Of a DNA stretch of 64,000 nt, positions 47,101 through 55,700 are shown one piece after another. Within the stretch, counting starts at the first letter, position 1, and each line of letters begins with the position of its first letter. Made by a program: the position numbers and the translations under genes. The notes beneath the pieces are model-generated. The model did no database searches. It was not told the origin of the DNA and saw only the letters and a program-made list of their open reading frames with translations. This DNA comes from Clostridia bacterium (GTDB lineage: Bacteria > Bacillota > Clostridia > Christensenellales > DTU072), in assembly GCA_017504305.1 (NCBI GenBank), contig JAFVRJ010000021.1, positions 20,413 to 84,412 of the forward strand, written 5' to 3'.

Positions 47101-49684
47101 CGTTGGTACCGTTGACGGTGTCAGTTATGTAGAGGGTGTATTTTACCGTTTGTCCAAACAGTTTTGCTTCGGGATGATACTCGTAAACACCCGTTTGATG
47201 CTTTGCGCTATCCCCTTCGAAAGTAAGTGCAAACTCGATATGGGTTTCACCGAAAGATACTATTGCGGACTCTACCCATTGAGCCTTATAAATACTTTCT
47301 GCAATAACTTCGTCTACGATACTGATGTGCGGAACTACGTATTCGGAAGCGTCTACACTGAATTCCGGCGCCGCAAAGTTAATGGAAACGGCAAGCTCCG
47401 CTATAAAGTTTTCGATGCCGAAAATCTCGTTGAGAGGATCGTGCTTTTCGCCGTTTAGGGTATAGGGGCTGATTTGTACCAAAACGTCGTTATCACGCAA
47501 AGTGGTATGTGCTTCGGAAACGAAGATCTCGAGTGCATCGACGATAGTTTCAAACGTCCATGCGTTCTTGTTGTTGGTAAGCGCTGTCAGTAACGTTACA
47601 ACTTCCGCTCTCGGCATAGTATACTTAACGCCAAGATCGTGATTGTTGATAAGTAACGTATCGGGGTTGGCTACGTCGGAATATACGTCAACGATGGGCG
47701 TTCTGTTTAATAAAACGTTAGCTCTTACGTAGAACTCGTTATTTGCTTGCCACAAGTCGAGAGAAAGTTGTAGCTTGTCGCTTATCGACATAGTATAAGG
47801 AGAGTTCTTACCGCTTATATCGCCGACAAACAATCCCATCAACGCTCCGATCGCTTTGTTCTCTGCACCTTGGGTACGCAAGGTTCCTTCGATATGTGCG
47901 TTAATAACCGCAGGGTTAGTGAACTCCTCAAAGGTTTCGAAATACCCTACTTCATCCTCGTCCGGGAAGTCGATATCCAATCCGCCCTGCGGTACTTCTT
48001 CACGGTTAAGGGTAAGTACGAATAATTCAGTTTCGCCGTTGTAAGCGATAATCTCAAAGTCACCGGTCAACGTGTTCCAGCCGATTTGTAAAGCAAGTTC
48101 ATCAAAGTATCCGAGCCCAATAATATCGCGGACAAGACCTTCTTCCATGCCAAGGGTGTCTGCTATCATTGCAACTACCGATCCGGAGCTTTCTCCAAGG
48201 ACTTCCAAAACAAATTCTTTATCTATAAGAACGAAGAATTTGCCGTCCTTACTCCAAACCTTATTAAATAAGGTCTTTAATACTTGGTTTGCAGTGGTTT
48301 CCTCACCCTCCTCGGTGGTTCCGCCAACTATGCTACCAAAAGCGAAGTCTTGTTTTGCTAAATCAAGAACCTTTTCAAGTAGCTTTTGTAAGTTGTGCGT
48401 AAGGTCGAACCCCTTGATTTCAAGGCGCGGGAAGCCCAAAGCCTCGTATTCTACGAAACTACCGATATAGTCGTCGAGCAAACCATCTGCATCTACGTAT
48501 AGTTTGCCGTCTTTGTAATACGCTCCCATGAACAACTCGTCCATCGAGAAGCTACCGCCTTGGTTTTCGGTACGGTTTACAAACTCTACAAAGATTTTGT
48601 TGGCAAGGTTATCTTCCATCGAAACTTCGGCCTTTACTTCTGCGGAGAAGGTTTGATCGAAGTAAGGTACGAATAACGAGCCAACCATGTTAATCTCGCT
48701 CGTATTGGAGATTATATAGTTGTTGGTGTCGGGATCATCGTCGCGAGTTAGATTGATGGGTCCAATCTCGTTGTACTTGGTAGCGTACTCTATATCAAAG
48801 TAATAAGAGTCTATGTTGTTCATTTGGTTACCGGCGAAGTTGATATGTAAATCACTTACACGCGGATCACCGTTTACGTCCTTTTCAAATACCGTCAATA
48901 ATTCATTGAGGTTAAAGCGACCGATTTGTACACTCTTGAGATCGCTTAAGTTGAATCCGAAGAAAGCGTTGGTAAGCGCATCGAAACGAGAGCCTATCGC
49001 GGCGCCGTTTTCCTTAATAAAGTCGTTTACCGTGGTCTTGAAATCGTCAAGGTTAATATCGGTTACGGTGATGTTATAAAGGTCTTCCGAGAGGATTATT
49101 TTAGAGATCAAGTTGGTTTCTGCAAGTGCTGCCATCGACTCGATTTTCTCTGCAATGTCTACCGAGAATAACGTTTGCTCAAAATCGAGTTGAGTGATCA
49201 TTTCATAGAAAAGCGCGAAGGTCGAACTTCCTCCGAAATCGTCCACTTTACGATAGGTGTCGCCGATTGCATAATAAAGCGTATTGTTTACGTAATAAAC
49301 AAACGCAGTATTGGCTTGCATATTATAATTGTACGCGCGCACCATAATCTCCGAGTCTTGGATACGGTCGAGGTCATAGTTGGCTTCGTACTCCAAGCTC
49401 ATGTTTACGCTGTTGGCTATAAACGTGTACTTCGAAGCAACGTAGCGACTGCCCGTCTTTGTCTCTGCAATAGAGGTTCCGGCGTTAACCAAGCCATCTT
49501 TGATTTCGGCAAAGATTTCACTCTTATTAATGGGGTTGCCACCCTGTTGAGTGCCATCACCGTTACCACCGTCCGTGATGGGCGGAGTATCGTCGGGCGC
49601 TTGGTCGTTACTGCAAGCAAGCATCGCAAATGATAGCGCTACTATCAGTAATATCAGGATTAATCTCGGTAGTTTGTGTTTCAT
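38180..49684 (-). CDS. Giant surface lipoprotein of 3834 residues
   Basis: A lipobox L-A-C with Cys24 anchors the protein outside the membrane, followed by a Gly/Asp/Thr linker. Residues ~50-780 contain at least two barrel-like modules with a repeated pattern: a long beta strand set, then Y-Y-K-D-G-K-L-Y or Y-Y-V-N-N-T-L-Y, then an amphipathic helix. The middle, ~780-3080, is a string of beta-sandwich units with a recurring I-D-P-Y ... L-P ... W motif. About 3080-3590 are MBG-like units (NAGTYHMRLKF, NAGRYIVYVRI). The last ~240 residues look like a right-handed beta-helix (V-S-S-I-T-V-S-R-S-E-F, L-E-M-S-D-S-S-V-E-N-N). GGGAGG precedes the ATG. Paralog of the 3219-residue protein. No enzymatic motif found. 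Confidence 0.82.
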   Translation of the reverse strand: MKHKLPRLILILLIVALSFAMLACSNDQAPDDTPPITDGGNGDGTQQGGNPINKSEIFAEIKDGLVNAGTSIAETKTGSRYVASKYTFIANSVNMSLEYEANYDLDRIQDSEIMVRAYNYNMQANTAFVYYVNNTLYYAIGDTYRKVDDFGGSSTFALFYEMITQLDFEQTLFSVDIAEKIESMAALAETNLISKIILSEDLYNITVTDINLDDFKTTVNDFIKENGAAIGSRFDALTNAFFGFNLSDLKSVQIGRFNLNELLTVFEKDVNGDPRVSDLHINFAGNQMNNIDSYYFDIEYATKYNEIGPINLTRDDDPDTNNYIISNTSEINMVGSLFVPYFDQTFSAEVKAEVSMEDNLANKIFVEFVNRTENQGGSFSMDELFMGAYYKDGKLYVDADGLLDDYIGSFVEYEALGFPRLEIKGFDLTHNLQKLLEKVLDLAKQDFAFGSIVGGTTEEGEETTANQVLKTLFNKVWSKDGKFFVLIDKEFVLEVLGESSGSVVAMIADTLGMEEGLVRDIIGLGYFDELALQIGWNTLTGDFEIIAYNGETELFVLTLNREEVPQGGLDIDFPDEDEVGYFETFEEFTNPAVINAHIEGTLRTQGAENKAIGALMGLFVGDISGKNSPYTMSISDKLQLSLDLWQANNEFYVRANVLLNRTPIVDVYSDVANPDTLLINNHDLGVKYTMPRAEVVTLLTALTNNKNAWTFETIVDALEIFVSEAHTTLRDNDVLVQISPYTLNGEKHDPLNEIFGIENFIAELAVSINFAAPEFSVDASEYVVPHISIVDEVIAESIYKAQWVESAIVSFGETHIEFALTFEGDSAKHQTGVYEYHPEAKLFGQTVKYTLYITDTVNGTNVVESLYDNQLIIDPSAENAVPDKMKVVYTNGVVGELDYEIVGFPYNNSNIKQLMAGMRPAEYELIIGKNSMAERRFIISVEVLGRNLKERGYGSYNNVPIVAQVVIDPYQYSIEKRKEASLGREYYPFKYWTEEEVEKNENIGINTLVLDFYRYPGTTETHSVYLDKFNWNFDESKITYAGGEYNVIGKYQTIDIAIEIIIECKEVSYIQINDNVRGFYTIDSLVKETYTIPTKTDVATGTEIRVYFTNGDYRIIGQEPQGYVQTDAKCDGYYDVELAWSIPYADYVTIDRSIHPLNNGRTNITTTSFGDNIAGRQDISLTVECPTRVIGKRDDSVVSYTSIVYDEQGAIDEALSTIEAVKASLATFYANGNVNTDYFEYDPYRTDVDNVCLPTTVYVYVRYEGKDVLRGYPVTWILGEDNIIDNVTDGSETLNNKILNSFANETYLRVYGVIGNGELTQTLEMVIHNKSARYQNIVMLDDITTDGDKVVAEVVTPNVIERERLGEKEYFIENLNPYLIPHLPKHVKLQFPEASGIADKLYKDVKWYIEEAGEQLDIEEYVVNPAGGSLVVYANIVDENSNDNLLGQRVSLNLIYRAVEIDPEIIYGISDYIDGHIIDKEGNTIPYVELDIYEEYSQELYNKLVTGIDKVGVSFGTGEKSDINIPITWLNIDDVLKALQSPEGASAYENNIISLRGIIREGTEYPREVSLGFLIKPMILGSMNFRNFNDHGLDAVMKKIPVELSLPDFEQNNNVEFKVNMLFRLDRREGDLDVKCLPSEYVEHMFENVALSIGDFVRTTSFAYPKIPDLDAIIYGTKTVPSPYEYEEDEYKKAIVTTSDKNVKVQYELQRLSVGSCVNPVTITFVFTKDDPSNGLEFAVTESVELFNADGTLKYAEGYPIADTYTVTYSNSGQIEYKGLKWFAEESISTSGANAVSITAGSEVTVIPTAFFSFTSTRNIKLYTTLQNGKTYRRHLMFHPKNVQRINYSTAPSNGLYQVKNGMLIVENIYDVLPLENLIANVGNVIVPASTATFISDEAMSFTLVNGWIPSEMFAKDDDATAFDIEKLKANLNSKGYSGILATGTIRGYNDEEQTIILNVTVKSLENGKLSHGKYAINDNKLVYDQYLYNDRDASGNGVFKLPKNVTVTFGDVARSFTVNDDLHYEIKNKATGEYSVITEITFDSMGAISAKNYGYEANDEITLKIVLPDGNDDVELLVTFPIRKLESVEYLSKKNATETALVNGIYFIDPYDKSTYALPTKGYFNYTVDKEVEQSVSWIAASDKEASAFTDGVYNGGDVGGALYLFHSELTGFGANDQTQYFILQVYVINRTFTKNSDVYKNEYKIDRPFDFYVKDSNPDDASTNGLPYELTGTNATFAELNKVLTDDEKASIKALVESFANATYNNVGDANVYGLIAGLTPVTPDVLWTLNGVELTNNDIWILGGFNHSLVGKVGYGEGEDRSVGSNIMMLIYASEWEFLSIEDIKDNIIDLDDFDNNSVKTEFRIKFAVENETNARIITFYATEEPANGNRILFNFDELKEDLQYSISLVNIYKDDAKNVFTSNKEFVFDPQKVSIDQINFYDREDTFGISGEVLLVIDPFNPIIPETASAKGSVSVGAVSGGGSNVINKEFDEVSVAWDDGIYSIPVNGGEKEVICRVYASAGKEFVFRVNVIYLDRTPQAYYTHDRGFTNLASTTLPKEAPDAIKNMGDVYELMVRTTASGEELRNFSFIIDPTPTNPNLYKLDASESNVTISGGSNKSKYVLPSSLVVRFAQTENDNLLALEIIKSFSNYLYLENIQWTISRDITLVGTDVQRLPIGAIINSYDTEGVENILYGSRYHIIEQSSELSKENTLELSLETYNRQVEYTYVLDANGNEVIVSSVPSDSVINYQQAGDDYYIDPYTELYDASLPNHFNLAFPSELYVKFANKATPYRATNIQWGDGEYINSRLSASKVINGQEAPELMYLMASFALYGTELGINFPIKPRYIATSVETGNGEFTTEPLSGGTLYVLSGEGAPAIREQLPSRLYYRFDYGDSYEIASAPLSFEDAEINKINTTAVGRTYTVYGSLGLVDRSNIVFKVKVVAPVLQTVNFSQGAGGNAGVYYNGGFVYDRIPVGVNALGQYFVGPEQLGGSDKFDYHVDVMPYRVIVGEDGESMEITEIIYDMKEMKARVYCSYNFLSNDDSPEISSGRDTTNPASRQLTIMFKVPIETYNYTSVEIVSDIDFEDVTCEFELGEQILSSKLPKTESGIPLLWDVDGININRAGDYDATGYFVNAYGQLIKGTLKVTVKRRAIRLSNVVWVVDDQDDIDGSNDIDFLDRVYTGEELDPLHFINFTGFLREDGTYGRPENVTILYSIDGGYTWQKAQPVNVKKADAPEYWVRISINDADDYNYTNSVSYEMKIRKCEIDSEEIGFYVDETTGGTYENMDGNSWHYVFEYNGKEQKPAIKGIPQTATYQTAYKIEYAHYSAGNTNPVYADSIKPVNAGTYHMRLKFADEDNNFVIAVKEFTTIVTIKQKVVEYSLPQSVEYRGEAFDVPVNGLPEGLGDIYVEYNYYSIDDGQYVKTLRNAGRYIVYVRIDGGENYPDANLNETVGQGIGATGTAALWGVEVTVKKRTVAININTVESEYLDPLKALDSAMTLNYVKVTGEAPNQTFEQTDEPGLIGRSDSMKTFVGLMEVVWTGGTLTYKHSIGDYELDLVNKNITHRNYDFVIVNKGTYKIVAEQAIVINNAQELNDQIANLKDGMTVRWYLTANQNSYGTITINKNASVSIVGAYDVNVEGEKIAVKFDQIIVEKGAVRLDIIAFGDIANSAAVVVGEKVSSITVSRSEFKRNGTTVLTNSAAISTVYGFNKTVYVSESTFEGYQTAIYLAGGSLEMSDSSVENNMNGVFVQRGNVTLNNNKFNLNTGASVNVAYSKAVVSVYDNVFTNNNVAIKTSVALRNDIDVQNTFAQNGVTFEGWSLED

Positions 49685-49695
49685 TTTATCCTCCC

Positions 49696-49714
49696 GGGGG
49701 GACTTACGTCCCCG
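49696..49714 (-). promoter_or_regulatory. Intercistronic hairpin 5' of the 3834-residue gene
   Basis: A GC stem GGGGAC / GTCCCC with loop TTAC sits directly before the GGGAGG ribosome site in a 46-base gap. No promoter is visible, so the two giant genes probably share one transcript and the stem may protect or tune it. Confidence 0.45.
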
Positions 49715-49730
49715 CCGATAAAGTCTTTAA

Positions 49731-52700
49731 TTAGATATTAGTTTCGAGCTTGAACATGTTGCTCTTGACAACAACGGTTTGTCCGCCGTAGGTGATGGAT
49801 ACTTCTTCGGAGTAACGTACTTGTTTTCCGTTTTCTTCTTTAGCCTCTCCCCACTTGCTTACTCTATAAGTAGCAGAAGTTGAGCTTTGTGCCGCTACAC
49901 CAAGGTTGAGCGCATCGCGAACGTTTAAGTATTCTTCGCCATACGGATTATCCTTATTCGCATAAGTATCAGATGCGTAATCGCTAATAATCGGCAACGG
50001 AATCGTGGTATTCATATCACTTTCGGAATAGAACGTCGTTCCGCTCGTCGGACGCATATCAAGGATCAACAAAGTGATGTTTACTACTTGGTCGTATACT
50101 ACCGTGTCGTTGTCGTAAACGGTTACGATGACCTTCCAATCTTTGATGATTCCACCGTTAAACAACTCGTCGGCGAAGGTGATGGTATCTGTGCTTTGTG
50201 CGCGGTTCCACCAAGTTACGCTATACTTATAAGTAGTGTCCTTAAGTGCGGTGCCGTCATTCTCACCGCTTATTACATCACTACCCTCAAGTTTTGTTAC
50301 GTATGCATCGGTACCATAGGGTTCACCAAAATCGGGGTTAACAGGATTGATTACGTATAAATTATCGCCATAGCCTGCGTTGATGCTGTCGATTCTGAAG
50401 TGAGCGTTCCACCTACGCATTACAAGCGATACGGGCGAGTACTCTATCTGGTTGATGATTACCGTATAGGAATATTGCGTGTATACACCATTGTTGACGT
50501 AAACAGCATCTTCCCATTCCCATACCGAGTAAGTATAGAACTTGCCGGCCAAGCCGTAAGTGCGTACCGCCGTATCAAGAACGTTTGCTACCATGCCGTC
50601 CTTCTCAACGAAAGAGTTAATTAAGCTATCTATGTACAAGTCTTTGTAGGGATTCTTTGCGCCAACGTACGTAGATGCATTATAAGTCGTTTTAACTTGT
50701 GCATTGGTCAGCGTCATTCCTACTTGGTTGTTAATATAAGAAGTCGGGCTCATGTCGAGAGCAACAAGCAATACTTTAAACTCTTGTGTATAAGAGAATT
50801 CGGGATCACTCTCTTTAGTAAGCTTAATAACAACGGTTTGGTTTCTGATAACTCCGCCTGCAAGCAACGAAGTATACGAGGACGGCAAGCCAACCCAGCT
50901 TATAGTTGCCTTTAAGCCATACGTTGCGTAGTCAACGTTGTATAGGTTATCGTAAGCGCCCATCGCACGTACTTCCATTCCTTCATCAAATTTGGGGTTG
51001 AGCGGATTGAATACGTAAATTGCGTTGTTTTGCGTACCCATACCATAACCCATATCTATTTGAAGAACGTTAAGGCTCTCATAATAGTAAGTTGCTTGTG
51101 GCAATCCTTCAAACGCTATTTGGCCGTTATCGTTACCAAAGTAGAAGGCTCCTTTGCTCTCTCCCTCGTTCTTTGCTCGTGCAACGGCTTGAGAATTCCA
51201 ATACAAACGATAGTCGTTGGTTACTCCGCCTAAATCTGCCGGTATGAACTTCTTACTTACGATTTGAGTATCATCATAAGTGCCGTTCTTCGGATCAAGC
51301 TTTACAAGTGCAAAGTCAACCATATAGTGGTCATAAGACGATTTGTCGGTTACTGCCGAAATACCGAAGCTTATTGCCGTCTTGTCCATAATGATATAGT
51401 CGTCGGTGCCGATCTTCGGTTTACGTATAGCCTCAAATCTCCATCCGTCTACATAAACTCTTATTGCAACGGGTTGTCCGCGGTCTGCGTTATATACGTG
51501 ACCCTTTACAACAACGTATTTGGGCGTATTATCATCATAGCCGGTGCCTTCCGACGGAATTACAAAGTTGTCCCATACGATAGTTATTCCTTCTGCGACA
51601 AGCGCACTCAAGGTCTTCGGTAAATCTGAAGGTCTTGCTGCAAATACATCTACGTAGTGATAATATTGGTTAGGTACGGGCGCTACTTCGCCTGCCTCAA
51701 GGGACTTATCGTAATCAAAATAGCTATCGCTATCCGCGCCAACCGAACCCAGTTTGTCTGCATCTTTTGCGTCATCGAAGATGTAGGTCTCAAGACGTCT
51801 ATCCTTGATAACTACGTGGATTTCGATCTGCTTCGGATCTATAGTTGAATCCGCGGGCGCTTTCATGTCAATGCCAAGATATTTTGTTTTAATCGTACTG
51901 GTAAACTTGAAGTATTTGTCTTCACGTGCACTCAAAATGGTATCCCAAGTGTCGTACTGAACTTCAAAGTTCTTCTCGTTCGGATCTAATACCCACGCGT
52001 CAATCCAATCTACCAAGTTTCCGGTTAATTGGAAGGACTTGCCTTCTTCAAAGTGTAAGGTTATCGTCTTATTAACCGAAATGTCCTCGCTATACGGGTC
52101 GATCTCGTAAACAAATTTATCGACAGCCTCTTCCGAAAGCGGTGCGTTGCCTTTGGTTATACCGGTAATCGTTTTGTCAAGGAAGTTAATCCTAAAGTAA
52201 ACGTTTTGTCCGAGTAGCGTTGCACATGCATAATATATCTTTTGTCTACTATTATTGCTTTCGATATATCCGTTATAATCGTACTCGATTGCTCCGTCGA
52301 TCGAAACGGCATCGCCTCCCGTGGGGTTGGTCTTTTGATAGCCTACGCGGTTAAGTGTATATATGTTGTAAACGGTGCCTTCAGTTGCATATTTACCGTC
52401 GTATGCTCCATAATACTCGTTTACACCATCGCCGTTGAGATCGGTGTAACGACCTTCTTCAGCATATTTAACCTTTATGCTCGTCGGCAATTCAAAGTTG
52501 CCGAAATAGCCGTAATTGTGATATGCATCGAAGTCAATAGCTATATTGCCTTGGCTATCGATATAGCTTGCAAAGTGACATGTGTCCGCAGCACTTTGGT
52601 TATCATAGATAAATCCTACTACTGTGGCGGGCAATACTTGCAAATACAACTCGACGTCTTGACCCATAACGTTTGATTCTGCAAATAGTACTTTGCCGTT

Positions 52701-55700
52701 TGTTCCTTTGTAGGTAATCTTTTCCACCCATTGGTTAGGAGCAATTTGTTCGCGCAACGGGTATTTAATTTGCCATTGTACGTTACTTTGAACGATGTCG
52801 CCGTCCTTTTCAAATACGTCGATGGTTGAAGGTATGTTGTCGATAATCAACGAGTTGCTGAGCGGTGCATGAGCATAGAAATCATCGATGACTATAGTTC
52901 CATAGTTAATCTTGAATCTTGATTTATCGCTATCCAAGCTATGGAAGTTGTTTCCTATCTCTCTGACCGGCACGCTAATCTTAACAAATACACGAGAACT
53001 ATCTTCAAGCATTGCGGTAAGCCAAATATCTCCGCCCTTGACCATCCTGTCCCAACTGATAGAGGTAAGTTGCTCGTACGGATATACGTCGAACATTCGG
53101 TTGGTCTTGTTCTCATCATCCCAGTAGTCTTCTTCGCCTTCGGGGCTTACTACTGCCCATACTTCCGGCACGTTGCCGATTATAGCGCTATACAAGGTGC
53201 TGGTACCGTCTTTACGAACAACGGTGAAACTGAGCTCGTTTTTAAGTACGTAACCGTCAAAGTATTTAGGCGTATTATCGTCGTTATAAACGTTGAGGAT
53301 ATTGACGGTTGTGATAATATTACCCTCTTTGCCGTCCACACTTTCGATTTCATTTTCTTCGTTTGCGGCAAATTTAACGGTTACCGTATAGTCGTGAGCA
53401 TCATCGTCTTGTCCAACGTAGATATCAATTCCTTGTCCAAGAGCCTCGATAATCTTTTGAGTATCTAAAGTACCGAAAATCGGAAGGTTTGCACTCGAGG
53501 CGGTATCGTCAACTGTAATCGCATCTGCGCCGTGGAAGCTTATAGTAATGCTTTCAAACAACCAATTGAAGAAGTTGTAAGCATTAGATACTTCGCCGTT
53601 GGGCAACAACGTAGCGCCGTTTTGTAAAATTATGTATCCCTTGCTGTTTAAGATTGCACCGGTTACGTCAATTTCATATCTATCATCGCTTACGCTGGTG
53701 TTAACGATTACCGAAATACCGGCAAGAAGTTCAGAATAATCGATTGCGTTGTGGACGGTAAGATCCGCAACGATCTTTGCCTCCACGTCGTAAGTTACGT
53801 AGAGATCGGTAGCGAAAGCGTTGTTGCCACCAATAGTGGTTACGGACTTAACGCTTGTGCCTTGCTTCCAAGGTGCTTCGTGTATCCACTCTACTTCGTA
53901 AGTACGTACGGTGTCGTCCGCGAAGGTAATCTTGATAACTTCGGGGATTTGGAATCTTGCGTAAGTATCTACCGCAAAGTTATAGGTGGTTAATTGATAT
54001 GCATAGTTTGTATCGCTGTTTGCAGATGCCGTTACAAATCCGTCGTAATCGATATCTTGTTTATCGTTACTATCCGCATAACGACTCAAGTCAACCCTTT
54101 GACCATTTGCGGTCAAGAACTCCATCGTGTTGGTATAGCCTGACATGCATTGAACCAAGAGTTTAATTTCGATGGTTGCTTGACCGGAGCCGATAGTTGC
54201 CTTAACCCAACGATAGCTTGCAACTTGAGTGGGATCGAACTTCGTAACAGAATCTCCTGTATCATAGTCTTCCCACTGTACGTTATAAACGTATGCGACG
54301 TAGCCGTTTCCATCAGGAGCATCAAACATTGCATAAACTTCGCTCGGTATGGTCCACGTTGCATGGTTGTACGGATCAACGTAGTATACACCCCAATTGG
54401 GTTGAACGGTTAACTCTCCGTTGAAGTATTCCGCCATTTGGACGTTTTGGACTTTCTCTGTGACTTCGTCGTTATATTCTCCCGTCTTGAAAGTGTAATC
54501 GCGAGAGCCGATAGCCTTATCGGGAACGTTAACTTCAATCTTAATTTCCTCGATGAAGAACCATCCTTCGTCATAATCGCCACGGTGGTACCAATCACGA
54601 TAGAGATCGAAGTAATTGGCAAGGTCGAAGAAGGAGGTGCTTTCGTTGGATACTGCGTCACCGAAGGGACGATAGCTACCGTTTACGACGTTTCCTTCGA
54701 GTTTTACGTTGGTTGCAACGGGGTTACTCCACTTGATGATATCAAGAGCATCTCTACCGGCAAGCAATTGACCAAAGTTTACACCGTCGAATCTGGCGCG
54801 ATAGTCGGTCTCAATATTGACTTCAAGAGGCTTACCGCTTTCGGTTTGGCGTTTTCCGCGGAACTCATCGGGCAACGAGCTGAATATTGATGCTGATGCA
54901 TCTTCATAATTGTAATTGCCGAAGTTCAAGGCATACTCTATGCCATCTGCATCACGGAAATAGTAAATGAGATCGATGGGCAAGGTGTAAGTCGGTTCTT
55001 CTAATGCATCGACGGTATAAGTATTACGATCTTCTTCGCCAGGAATTAAGACGCTGTCAAGAGCGCGAGGTAGAACCTCTACTGCAAGCGCAATAACTTG
55101 ACGATGGAATACCGTGTAAACGTAAGTGTACTTACTTTCAAATTTCTCGACACCGCCGTCAAGGTTCTTGGTGCGGTTGTTGATGTCGTACTCGGAGTAG
55201 ATAGCGGTTCCTCTTGAATCGTCGTCGAAGCTCCATGCGTAATAACCCATAGCTGCAGGAGTATCTTCTTCGCTGTTATAAATCTTGGTGAAATTGATAG
55301 TTACGTAATAGTGCTTGAAGTACCACTCGACAAAGCCTCTTGCTTTTTCTGCAGCGGTAACGCCGTACTCGCCTGCGTTTTCGAAGTACGCTTTGTAAAT
55401 AAGATAGACGTATGGATCGATGGAAATAGTATCTGCAACGGGAGCACGAACGGTGCCGTCGGGAGTTTCGATATTTACGTACTTATCGGTATCGACGGTA
55501 CGGTTGAGAACCTTAACTACGACGTTTTCGCGGTAGGTGGCCATCATGCCTTCACCGATTACAACGTAAACGACAAACTTACCGCCTTCGAGGGTAAGGT
55601 CTTCCCAATCCATATCCGTCCACTTGAAGGTACGGAAGATGGTGCTGTTCCAATCGACTTTGGTAAACAATCCGCCGTCCCAGTCGAAGGTCGCATCGTC

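Noticed and set aside
38399..49633. Plus-strand open frames opposite the 3834-residue gene, including one of 230 codons near 40370
   Set aside because: They arise from codon bias of the long minus-strand gene; no start signals or recognisable motifs.
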